Source of the DNA: SZUA-545 sp050297855
Lineage (GTDB): Bacteria > Campylobacterota > Campylobacteria > Campylobacterales > SZUA-545
Reading direction: 5' to 3'
NCBI GenBank assembly: GCA_050297855.1
Contig: JBNKTC010000006.1
Coordinates: 62,001-126,000, forward strand
DNA length: 64,000 nucleotides
Under the pieces are notes generated by a model, which saw only the letters and a program-made list of their open reading frames with translations, was not told the DNA's origin and did not search any database. This document shows, one piece after another, positions 32,135 through 40,900 of the stretch. The position numbers were made by a program, and so were the translations under genes. Positions within the stretch are counted from its first letter, which is position 1, and every line of letters begins with the position of its first letter.

Positions 32135-33559
32135 ATGAAAAAGTGGGTGATTGTACTGGGTATAACGTTGCTGCCGTGGCAGCTTTATGCCGAGAGTTTC
32201 GAAGATTTTGCCGCGGAGTTCCAGGGGGAGTTCCGCGAGTACAAAGAGGCGATCAACAAAGAGTTTGCCGAGTTTGTCAAAAAACAGTGGGAGGAGTTCC
32301 AGGTCTTCAAAGGCGACAAACCCTACGAAAAACCGAAAGTGGACAGACCCCCGGTGGCCGAGCCGAAAAAAGTGCCGGAAAAGGTGACCACGCCGGTGGT
32401 CAGACCCAAACCCGTCCCGCCGCCCAAGCCGGTCGTCGAACCCAAGCCCCTACCCAGACCTAAACCGAGCACACCGCAGATCGTGTTTGATTTCTACGGT
32501 GAGAAGGTGACGGTTCCCTACCAAAAGAGCCTGCTTGTCAGGATGGGAAAACCCTCCAAAAACAGCGTCAATACCACACTGGAAAAACTGACAGTAGGTG
32601 ACCATGCCGAAACCCTGAAGGCCCTGCAGGTGTATAAAGAGACAATGAATCTCAACGACTGGGGCTACTATCTGCTGCTGCGCGATTTTGCCGGCAGGGT
32701 GGCCAAAAAAGAGAACGATGCCAATATGATCACCTGGTTTTTGATGCTGGGATCAGGCTACGATACCAAGGTGGCCTACGGGGACAACACCCTCTATCTC
32801 TTCGGGGCGGTGGATCACCAGGTCTATCAGACGGTCTTTCTCAAAGAGGAGGGTAAACGTTACTATATCCTCGACCCCGAGGGGTGGAAGAAACGGATCG
32901 GTGCGGTGATCAGTTTCAAGGGCAACTACCCCAAGTCGGACAGGCCGCTGGATTACCTGATGGGGGATCTCCGTTTCCCCGACAGCAGCCAAAGCCGCAA
33001 ACTGAGTTTTTCATATAAAGGGAAATCCTACACCATTACGGTGGAGTACAACCCCAACAAGGTCGCCTTTTACAAAACGGCACCGCAGACCGCCTTTTCC
33101 CTCTATTTCGATGCCCCGGTAGAGTACCGCAGCAAAAAGACGCTGCTTAGCGAACTGGAGCCGCTGGTGGCAGGGCGTGACGAGCTGGACGCGGTGAACT
33201 TCCTGCTCCGTTTTGTCCAGACCTCCTTTAAATATGCGACGGACGACGTACAGTTCAAACGGGAAAAACCGCTCTTCCCCGAAGAGACGCTCTACTACCC
33301 GGCATCCGACTGCGAAGACCGCTCCATCCTTTTTGCCTACCTGGTACGCAACCTGCTGGGGCTTGAGGTGGTGGCATTACACTATCCCGGACACCTGGCG
33401 GCGGCGGTCCGTTTCCACGGAAAAGTGGAGGGCGACGCCTTTACCCATAACGGCAAACGCTTTACCGTTACCGACCCGACCTATATCGGGGCCGATGCGG
33501 GGATGACGATGCCCCAGTTTAAAAAGAGCAATTTTAAGGTCGTGGAGATGAAACTCTGA
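32135..33559 (+). CDS. Exported transglutaminase-like (cysteine protease fold) protein
   Basis: A 474-residue protein with a signal peptide (MKKWVIVLGITLLPWQLYA), a charged coiled coil (GEFREYKEAINKEFAEFVKK), a proline-rich linker at about residues 65-115 (repeated PKPV/PKPL) and a C-terminal transglutaminase-like domain. The likely triad is Cys in PASDCEDRSILFAY (about 392), His in YPGHLAAAV (about 418) and Asp in VTDPTYIG (about 447). It would act in the periplasm or on the cell surface on proteins or peptidoglycan peptides, but the substrate is unknown. The coiled coil is nearly the same as one in the FecR protein at 35252. The ATG at 32135 has AAGGA behind it. Confidence 0.85.
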   Translation: MKKWVIVLGITLLPWQLYAESFEDFAAEFQGEFREYKEAINKEFAEFVKKQWEEFQVFKGDKPYEKPKVDRPPVAEPKKVPEKVTTPVVRPKPVPPPKPVVEPKPLPRPKPSTPQIVFDFYGEKVTVPYQKSLLVRMGKPSKNSVNTTLEKLTVGDHAETLKALQVYKETMNLNDWGYYLLLRDFAGRVAKKENDANMITWFLMLGSGYDTKVAYGDNTLYLFGAVDHQVYQTVFLKEEGKRYYILDPEGWKKRIGAVISFKGNYPKSDRPLDYLMGDLRFPDSSQSRKLSFSYKGKSYTITVEYNPNKVAFYKTAPQTAFSLYFDAPVEYRSKKTLLSELEPLVAGRDELDAVNFLLRFVQTSFKYATDDVQFKREKPLFPEETLYYPASDCEDRSILFAYLVRNLLGLEVVALHYPGHLAAAVRFHGKVEGDAFTHNGKRFTVTDPTYIGADAGMTMPQFKKSNFKVVEMKL

Positions 33560-34801
33560 TCACTCTGCGGGCTTCAGTCCGTGGTGGTAGAAGTAGCTGC
33601 CGGGGTGCCAGAGCATCCAGCCGCTTGCGTTGAAGTCTTCGGCCCCTTTGATCTGCTCGCGGATCTCCCAGCCCCGGAATTTGCGCTTGTCAAAAGCGTA
33701 GTCCGGGAATGCCTGGAGCCAGGGACGGAATCGGCGCTTGGCGATGCCGGTCCGGCGGTACCCTTCGGCCAGTGTGTCGTGGATCAGGCGGTAGATGTGC
33801 TCAAGGGAGTCCTCATATCCCGGGATACCCAGGTGGTAGCTGGAGGGGTAGAGCATGGGTGAGAGGTAGTCGGTGTAGCGCCCGAGGTCCGCCAGCTGGT
33901 GGCCGATGCCGGTGTCGTTTTCATTCCAGCAGACGTAGCCGTAGGTGTCCAGGGAGATCATCACCCCGGTACGGTCGAGCGCCTCCTGGTTTTTTGCCAG
34001 GAAGGCGTTGATCGCCGCGACGCGGTTGCGGCGGGTGTTACGCTTGGCGTAATCCAGGCGGTTGGCGCCGGGAAAGCGGATGTAGTCGAGGTTGATCTCG
34101 TCAAAGCCCAGTCTGGCCGCTTCGACGGCGACGGCGATGTTGTAGTCGTAGACCGTTTCCAAAAAGGGGTCGCTCCAGGCGATCGCCTCACCGTTGCGCC
34201 AGATACCGCCGTTCCGGTCGCGGATGGCCAGTTCGGGTTTCTTGCTGGCCAGCAGGTCGTCTTTAAAGACGACGATCCGGCCGATCGTATAGACCCCTTT
34301 GGCTTTCAGCTTCTGCAAAAAACCTTTCATATCGGAGACACGGACCTTATCATACGCCCCGATGGCCCGGGCGGTGGGGACGGCACCGTTATAGGTGATA
34401 TAGCCGTATTCGTTTTTGATGTCGATAACGACGGCATTGATCTCCGTCTCGTCGATCAGCCGGAAGATGCGGGAGGTGAATTTATGGGTGCCCACGGCCC
34501 AGAAGGAGAGGTAGAGGGCTTTGATATCAAAGGGTTCCATCAGTATCGTGCGGTTGCCGTCGAGGACAACGGTCTCGCTTTTGTATCCGGGGGCTTTGAC
34601 CTCGAAACGGGGAGCGGGGACATCGAGATAGAAGCTGCCGTCTGGACCGCTTTTATAATAGGAGGAGCCGATAGCGATCTTGGCCCCTTCGACGGGTCGC
34701 AGGCTCTGGGAGTCAAGCAGTCTGAGGGTAAACCCCTGTGCTGCAGGCAGCATCCCTTGAAACAGCAGGAAAAAGAGTAAAAGGGTAGCGGCCGATTTCA
34801 T
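33560..34801 (-). CDS. Exported DUF4015 putative glycoside hydrolase
   Basis: A 413-residue exported protein. The signal peptide MKSAATLLLFFLLFQGMLPA is followed by an 80-residue carboxypeptidase-regulatory-like beta domain (VEGAKIAIGSSYYKSGPDGS) and a TIM-barrel-like domain of the DUF4015 family. Barrel landmarks are INAVVIDIKNEYG, GVYTIGRIVVFKDDLLA, the probable catalytic region FDEINLDYIRFPG and YLSPMLYPSSYHLG. It probably degrades or trims a polysaccharide, but the glycan is unknown. The ATG at 34801 is 7 bp after a leftward TATAAT and lacks a ribosome binding site. The stop abuts the transglutaminase gene stop in TGATCA. Confidence 0.87.
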   Translation of the reverse strand: MKSAATLLLFFLLFQGMLPAAQGFTLRLLDSQSLRPVEGAKIAIGSSYYKSGPDGSFYLDVPAPRFEVKAPGYKSETVVLDGNRTILMEPFDIKALYLSFWAVGTHKFTSRIFRLIDETEINAVVIDIKNEYGYITYNGAVPTARAIGAYDKVRVSDMKGFLQKLKAKGVYTIGRIVVFKDDLLASKKPELAIRDRNGGIWRNGEAIAWSDPFLETVYDYNIAVAVEAARLGFDEINLDYIRFPGANRLDYAKRNTRRNRVAAINAFLAKNQEALDRTGVMISLDTYGYVCWNENDTGIGHQLADLGRYTDYLSPMLYPSSYHLGIPGYEDSLEHIYRLIHDTLAEGYRRTGIAKRRFRPWLQAFPDYAFDKRKFRGWEIREQIKGAEDFNASGWMLWHPGSYFYHHGLKPAE

Positions 34802-34808
34802 GGGGGAG

Positions 34809-34814
34809 ATTATA
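34809..34814 (-). promoter_or_regulatory. -10 box placed for a leaderless DUF4015 mRNA
   Basis: Read leftward: TATAAT, CTCCCCC, ATG at 34801. The expected transcription start coincides with the start codon. Confidence 0.5.
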
Positions 34815-34848
34815 ATCACTTTTCTCTTGGCCTCTCCTTGGAATAGGG

Positions 34849-34877
34849 TTGACTTTTAAGAGAAAACCCGCTAGTAT
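34849..34877 (+). promoter_or_regulatory. Sigma-70 promoter of rpsU with both hexamers
   Basis: TTGACT at 34849-34854, a 17-bp spacer and TAGTAT at 34872-34877. This is the only promoter in the window with a clear consensus -35. It reads into rpsU, 65 bp downstream, as expected of a ribosomal protein gene. Confidence 0.6.
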
Positions 34878-34941
34878 TCGCCCACTATTTGTAAGCTCTT
34901 AAATGTAGCTATATTGAGCAAAGATGGGCGGTGATGTTTTA

Positions 34942-35154
34942 ATGCCAGGTGTAAATGTTCGGGAAAACGAGCAGTTTGAAGATGCGTACCGACGCTTCAA
35001 AAAGCAGACTGATAGAAACCTCGTTGTAACAGAGTGCAGAGCACGACGATTCTTCGAATCTAACGTAGAGAAGAAGAAAAAGCAGAAGATGCTAGCACGC
35101 AAAAAACAGCTGAAGCGTCTTTACATGATGCGACGCTACGAGTCCAGACTCTAA
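34942..35154 (+). CDS. rpsU: 30S ribosomal protein S21
   Basis: A 70-residue small-subunit protein that helps mRNA engagement during initiation. The sequence is the characteristic S21 pattern: MPGVNVRENEQFEDAYRRFK, then KQTDRNLVVTECRARRFFES and the basic tail ending LKRLYMMRRYESRL. The start at 34942 (MPGV) matches other S21 proteins; the ATG at 34924 would add six unusual residues. It stands alone with its own promoter and terminator. Confidence 0.96.
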   Translation: MPGVNVRENEQFEDAYRRFKKQTDRNLVVTECRARRFFESNVEKKKKQKMLARKKQLKRLYMMRRYESRL

Positions 35155-35168
35155 TAAATCTTTTTATA

Positions 35169-35190
35169 CCGGGGGTTTCTCCCCGGTTTT
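35169..35190 (+). terminator. Intrinsic terminator of rpsU
   Basis: CCGGGG (35169-35174) and CCCCGG (35181-35186) with a GTTTCT loop, followed by TTTT, 14 bp after the rpsU stop. Confidence 0.75.
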
Positions 35191-35251
35191 CCCCTCCTTT
35201 TTTCAAGACTTCTTTGATACAATAATTGCAACCACAATTAAAGGTATCCCC

Positions 35252-35929
35252 ATGCGTTTTCTACTGTTGATCATTCTGCTTTTCGGTGTTTCGTACGCCT
35301 CCGGTCCGTTGGCAAAGATCGCCAAGATCGAAGGAAGTGTCAAGGTGCTCAAGTCCGGCGAGATCAAAAAGACTGATGCCTCGGTAAACCAGGAGATTTT
35401 CGAAGGGGATATGGTCATCACCGCTTCGGGTGCCATGGCGTCGATCATCTTTATCGACAAATCCAAGATCGTCCTGGACGAAAAGACGAAGCTGAAAGTC
35501 GAAGGGTTCGATAAGCTGGCCCAGGAGGGCGGCAAGGTCTACTATAGCATCAAAAAGCGCGGGGCCAAAGGCCTTAAGGTCGCCACCAACTTTGCCGTCA
35601 TCGGGGTCAAGGGGACCAAGTTCATGATCACGGATGATGACAAAAACCGCCAGGTCTCCCTAAAAGAGGGCCTTGTCGGAGTCCAGTCGCTTAAAGCGGA
35701 GTTCGAACTCCACCGCAAAAAAGAGATGGACGAGTACGAAGCGTACAAGCGTGAGATGATGGGCGAGTACGAAGAGTACAAAAAAGAGCTGGAGAAAGAG
35801 TTCGTCGAGTTTGTCAAAGAGTTTGACCTCCAGCCCAACAAAACCGTCTCCTTCGACGGCAACAAGGTCAGCGAGGAGGCGAGCCTCGAAGAGATCGCCA
35901 AAGAGTTCTCCCGGTTTGAAAGCTTCTGA
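35252..35929 (+). CDS. Exported FecR-domain protein with C-terminal coiled coil
   Basis: A 225-residue exported protein. The signal peptide MRFLLLIILLFGVSYASG is followed by a FecR domain at about 20-140, a beta-rich sensory fold (IAKIEGSVKVLKSGEIKKTD, GDMVITASGAMASIIFIDKS, ATNFAVIGVKGTKFMITDDD). Residues about 145-195 form a charged coiled coil in which GEYEEYKKELEKEFVEFVKE is nearly the same as a segment of the transglutaminase-like protein at 32135. FecR-type proteins pass envelope signals, often with a CHASE2 cyclase, which is the next gene 11 bp away. A TACAAT box lies at 35218-35223. Confidence 0.87.
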   Translation: MRFLLLIILLFGVSYASGPLAKIAKIEGSVKVLKSGEIKKTDASVNQEIFEGDMVITASGAMASIIFIDKSKIVLDEKTKLKVEGFDKLAQEGGKVYYSIKKRGAKGLKVATNFAVIGVKGTKFMITDDDKNRQVSLKEGLVGVQSLKAEFELHRKKEMDEYEAYKREMMGEYEEYKKELEKEFVEFVKEFDLQPNKTVSFDGNKVSEEASLEEIAKEFSRFESF

Positions 35930-35940
35930 TAGCGCGCATA

Positions 35941-37947
35941 ATGTTTAAGCAGCGTACGCGTTACCTATTTACCGCTTTCCTGGCGGCGGCCGTCCTGGTA
36001 TTCTGGCACTTCAAGCTGCCGCCGCTCTACTCCCTCTCCCTTAAGATCAACGACATCAACTTTTTCCTGGATGACAAACGCCCTTCCAAGGATGTCGTCT
36101 TCCTGGCGGTGGATGAGAAGAGTGTCAACCGCCTGGGGCGCTGGCCCTGGGACCGGGATCTTTTTGCCTCGGGGATCTCCCGGCTCGACCAGGCCGCTGT
36201 AGTGGTGCTGGATATGGTCTTTTCCGAGACATCACAGGCCCAGAAGGATACGCTCCTGGCCGATACGATCACGGACCTGGATAATACGGTCTGCGGCTTT
36301 TTCCTCCGTAACGACGCTACGGAAAACCTGAGCGAGACGACTAAAGAGATGCTTTCCGAATCGTCGCTGGAGCGGCTCTTCGTAAAGCATCTCCCCTTTG
36401 TGGAGACCACCTTCGCCGAGGTGAACATCCCCGAGATCCTCTCCGCCTGTACACTCAATGCCTCCTTCTCGACCCTGGCCGACCGCGACGAACTCTACCG
36501 CCGTTACCCCATCGCCGTCATCTTCGACTCTCTGGTCTATCCCTCCCTGGGTGTCCAGGCTCTGCGCTATGTCAAGAACAAGGACGTGGAGATCCATGAG
36601 AAGACAGCGGGCGGCTACTACCTGACCTTTGACGAGAAGGAGATCGATATCGACGAGAAGGGGTTTATGCTGCTCAATTACTACCCCCTCAAGAACTACA
36701 ACATCATCTCCTTCTCAGACCTGACCGACGGTAAGGTGAGCGGTGCCTATTTTAAAGACAAGATCGTTATCGTCGGGATTACCGAAGCGGGGATCTCCGA
36801 TATCCGGGCGACGCCGCTGGGTCAGATCCCAGGGCCGCTTCTGCACTACACTTTTATCTCCAATTACCTCCAGGACCTCTTTACGGTCCAGTACGAGTGG
36901 GCGGAGCTGATCGTACTGACAGTGCTGCTGCTGATCCCCTTCCTGCTGGACCGCTATATCGCCTCTCTCGGCCGAAGGATCACCCTTTATCTTGGGCTTT
37001 ATATCGCCTATTTTGTCGTGACCAAACTGCTCTTTGTCCAGTTTAACATCTGGCTGGATACTTTCTACCCCTTTGTGGGACTCTTCCTGCTGGCCATGGC
37101 GCACGAGCTTTTCCTCTTTAAGCAAAAAGAGGGAGAGAGCAGGTTTATCAAAGGCGCCTTCAGCAGCTACCTCTCCCCGGCGCTTCTGAATGAGATCATC
37201 CACCACCCCGAAAAGCTGAAGCTTGGGGGCGAGCGGCGCGACGTCTCTATCATCTTTACCGATATTCGCGGTTTTACTTCCATCTCCGAGAGCATCGAAC
37301 CGGAGGAACTGATCGAGATGCTGGAGCTCTACTTCACCCCGATGACCCGGATCGTGCTCAAAAACAAAGGGACGATGGACAAGTTTATCGGCGATGCGAT
37401 CATGGCTTTTTATAACGCCCCCGTTGACGTGCCGGAACACCCCCAGTGTGTCTGCCGTACAGCCCTGGAGATGATCGAGGAGCTTAAAAACGTCAACGCC
37501 GTCCTGGCCGAACGCGGGCTTCCCCCAATCGATATCGGGGCGGGGATCAACAGCGACGAAGTGATCGTCGGGAATATGGGCTCCGAGGGGCGGTTCGAGT
37601 ACTCCGTCATCGGCGACGGGGTGAATCTCGCTTCGCGCCTGGAGGGGCTGAACAAAAGCTATAAGACCAACATCATCATCAGCGAGTTCACCAAGGCACG
37701 CCTGGGCGAGGAGTTCCTGACGCGCCGCCTGGACACGGTCAAGGTCAAAGGGAAAGAGAAGGCGGTCGTGATCTACGAACTGATGGCACAGAACGAGCGC
37801 AACAAGGCGATCAAGGCACTGTATGAAGAGGCCCTGGACCACTACGACAATAAACAATACGCCGAGTCCAAAGAGCTCTTTATGACCTGTTACAAAAAAT
37901 ACGGCGACGAGACGGCCAACGCTTTCTTGCTGCTGCACTACCATTAA
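35941..37947 (+). CDS. CHASE2-domain adenylate/guanylate cyclase
   Basis: A 668-residue membrane cyclase. After one N-terminal span, an extracytoplasmic CHASE2 sensor (about residues 35-300) shows DVVFLAVDEKSVNRLGRWPW and DKIVIVGITEAGISDIRATP. Three membrane spans at about 315-395 are followed by a class III cyclase domain with metal aspartates in SIIFTDIRGFTS and DKFIGDAIMAFYN and the transition-state pattern YSVIGDGVNLASRLEG. The C-terminal 55 residues resemble a TPR unit (ALYEEALDHYDNKQYAESKE). It likely turns an envelope signal, possibly through the preceding FecR protein, into a cyclic nucleotide. It is tightly linked to the RHS gene (21 bp). Confidence 0.93.
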   Translation: MFKQRTRYLFTAFLAAAVLVFWHFKLPPLYSLSLKINDINFFLDDKRPSKDVVFLAVDEKSVNRLGRWPWDRDLFASGISRLDQAAVVVLDMVFSETSQAQKDTLLADTITDLDNTVCGFFLRNDATENLSETTKEMLSESSLERLFVKHLPFVETTFAEVNIPEILSACTLNASFSTLADRDELYRRYPIAVIFDSLVYPSLGVQALRYVKNKDVEIHEKTAGGYYLTFDEKEIDIDEKGFMLLNYYPLKNYNIISFSDLTDGKVSGAYFKDKIVIVGITEAGISDIRATPLGQIPGPLLHYTFISNYLQDLFTVQYEWAELIVLTVLLLIPFLLDRYIASLGRRITLYLGLYIAYFVVTKLLFVQFNIWLDTFYPFVGLFLLAMAHELFLFKQKEGESRFIKGAFSSYLSPALLNEIIHHPEKLKLGGERRDVSIIFTDIRGFTSISESIEPEELIEMLELYFTPMTRIVLKNKGTMDKFIGDAIMAFYNAPVDVPEHPQCVCRTALEMIEELKNVNAVLAERGLPPIDIGAGINSDEVIVGNMGSEGRFEYSVIGDGVNLASRLEGLNKSYKTNIIISEFTKARLGEEFLTRRLDTVKVKGKEKAVVIYELMAQNERNKAIKALYEEALDHYDNKQYAESKELFMTCYKKYGDETANAFLLLHYH

Positions 37948-37968
37948 GAATTGAAGGATCTTTACCGC

Positions 37969-40900
37969 ATGCGTCATTTTCTTTTGCTTGCACTGCTTAC
38001 CGCGACACTGGTAGCGGAAAACTTTTCACGGAACGTCCTGATACTGGAGGAGGAGCCGGGGCTTTTTGCCAAAGGTTCTGTTCCTCACCTTTCGGGCTAC
38101 CGCTACCACACCTACGAGCCCTTTAAGCTCCAGGAAGACGTGATCACCTTTAACGACACCTTTATCCTTTACCAGTCTGCAGCCGGTCTGCTGAGCCGTG
38201 AACAGAAGAAGCTGACCGTCGACTGGATCCGTGAAGGCGGTAAGCTGATCATCATGAACAAGCATACGCCCAAGACCGACAACCGATTCAACTGGCTCCC
38301 CTACGGCTATCAGTTCACGACGAACTCCTCCCTGGCCAAAGGGGAGGGCGCGGCCAAACTGGCCAAGATCGCCGAGTACAACTACCTGACCAAAACCCTC
38401 GACATCGATACGATCAACGACACGACCAATGCCTTCAGCGATGCCAACGTTATCCTTGCCCACGACCAGTACTGGAACAGCGCCGTCGTCGCCACCAACG
38501 TCAACGGTATCACCGGACCGGTCGTCGCCTACTCTAAATACGGGCGCGGGATGATCCTCTTTTGCGGGGTTGGGCTGCAGGATATCCACGACAGCGGAGC
38601 CCTGAAATCCCTTTATCGTACCCTGCTTGAGCTGCCGTGGGATCCCGACCCCCTTCCCTATACCAATGCCTCCAGCGTCGATATCCCGCCGCCCCTGGTC
38701 AAGATCAGCGGTATGAGTTCGGGCAAGGTGGACCTGGCGTGGAAGACCCCCGCATGGCTTAAGGGGATCCGCGGCTACCGTGTCTACCGCTCCACCGACG
38801 AAGGGGAGACCAAAGCACTGATCGCCGACGTCAAAGGGAGCAATATCTATCGGGATAATAACGCAACCGACGGCGTAACCTACCAATATTATGTCACCTC
38901 CTATGACGACATGCGCGATTCGCCCTTTAGCAAGGCGGTCGTGGCAACCCCTCCCGGGGAGGTCGTATCGGACGAGATCCTGATGCTGGTCACCCCCGAC
39001 GGAAACGTCACGTCGCCGACGACGGGGATCACGACGACGGACAACTTCGACCACATCACCGGGGATGCGATGGCGACCTCCCAGAAAGTCGCGGGAGACC
39101 CCGTCTCCCTGGCGACGGGGGGCTTTTATCTGAGCAGCGAGGATATCCGGCTGCCCGGAAGTGTTCTGCCGCTGCGGTTCGCACGTTCGTACAACTCCAT
39201 CTTTAAAGAGAGCAGCGAATCGTTCCGGATGGGGAACGGGTGGCGCCACAACTATATGATCAGTATCTTTCCCAACCCCAACGGGAGTATGACGGTCAAA
39301 TGGGGTGACGGGCACAGCGACGTCTACCTCAAGGCCGACGATGACGGCAAGACGATCAGTTACAAACCCGCCTCCAACCGGGTCTATGCGGCTTTGAGCA
39401 AGACACGGGGAGAAGGGTATGCGCTGGTCCAGGCCAAGGGGCTTACCTATTCGTTTGATGAAGAGGGAAAACTGAGTGCGATCGCCACGCAAAACGGACG
39501 GAAACTGCGCTTTGATTATGAAGGCGACCGCCTGGTCAGGGTGACCGATCCCCTCTCAGGGCGCTATCTCGCCATGGAGTATGATAATGAGAACCTTTCG
39601 AAGGTGTGCGCCATGGAGCGTCTCTGCAGCGAGTATCTCTTTGACGAGAAAAACAATCTGATCCGGGTCACGGAGTCCGACGGACACATCATCACCTACG
39701 CTTACGACGAGAAGTATCAGATGACGGCCTCCCATGAAGGAAACGGACAGGTACTGTTTGAAAACCGCTACAAAAACGGCCAGGTCGTTTTCCAGAAAGA
39801 CGGGATGGGTAACGAGACCCGTTTCGAGTACCTTAAAGACGGCCTGACCCGGCTGACCGACCGGGAGGGACGGGTCTTTGAGTACGTCCACGACTCCCTG
39901 GGGCGTCTGACCCGCGAGAGCGATCCGCTGGGCAACATGCTGACCTACGAATACAACCCAAAAGGGGAGGTGGTCAAACGGACCGCCAAGGACGGGAGCT
40001 TCAAACGCTACGAGTACGACGAGCAGGGCAACCGCATCCTTGAAAAAGATGAGCTGGGCAACGTCAAGAGTATGGAGTACGATGACCACGGCCACCTGGT
40101 GGGGATACTGGATGAAAACGGCCATGAGAGCCGGATGGAGTATGATGCTGCGGGCAACCGTATCCGTGTAACCGATTCAGAAGGCAACAGCATCGCCTAC
40201 GTATACGATGCTAACGGAAACCTCCTGCGTGTCCGCTATGCCAACGGGGGAGAGGCGACCTACCGGTACGATCAGAAGGGGTATCTCGCGGAGGTGACCG
40301 ACGCCGAAGGATATGCCAGGGGATTCCGTTATAACGAACTGGGTCAGAAGGTCGCAGAGATCGACGAGCTGGGGAACGAGACGCTGTTTGAGTACGATGC
40401 CAAGGGGAGAGTGAGCAAAATCACCGATGCCAACGGCTACTTTGTCACGTACCGCTATGATGCCTTCGGCAACCTGCTCTCCAAGAGTGATCCGAACGGC
40501 CTCGTAACGGAGTACCGCTACGACGAAAACTACCGCCTGATCCAAAAGAGCGACTCCATCGGACGTACCACACACTACAGCTACTCCAAGGAGGGCAACC
40601 TCCTGGCTACGACCGACGGGCTGGGACACACGACCCGTTACGAGTACGATACCCTTAACCGCAAAGTGGCGATCATCGCCGCAGACGGCAACCGCAGCGA
40701 GATGCGTTACGACCTGAAGGACAAGATGATCGCCTTTACCGATCCGCTCCGGAATAAGATCGTCATGAAATACGACCGCCGCGGTCTCCTGCTCGAGTCT
40801 GTGTCGCCTGCAAAAAACAGCTCCTCCACCGACTACACGGCCAATGCCCTGGCGGATACGATCCGTGACCCCCTGGGACGTAAAAAACGTTTCGTCTACG

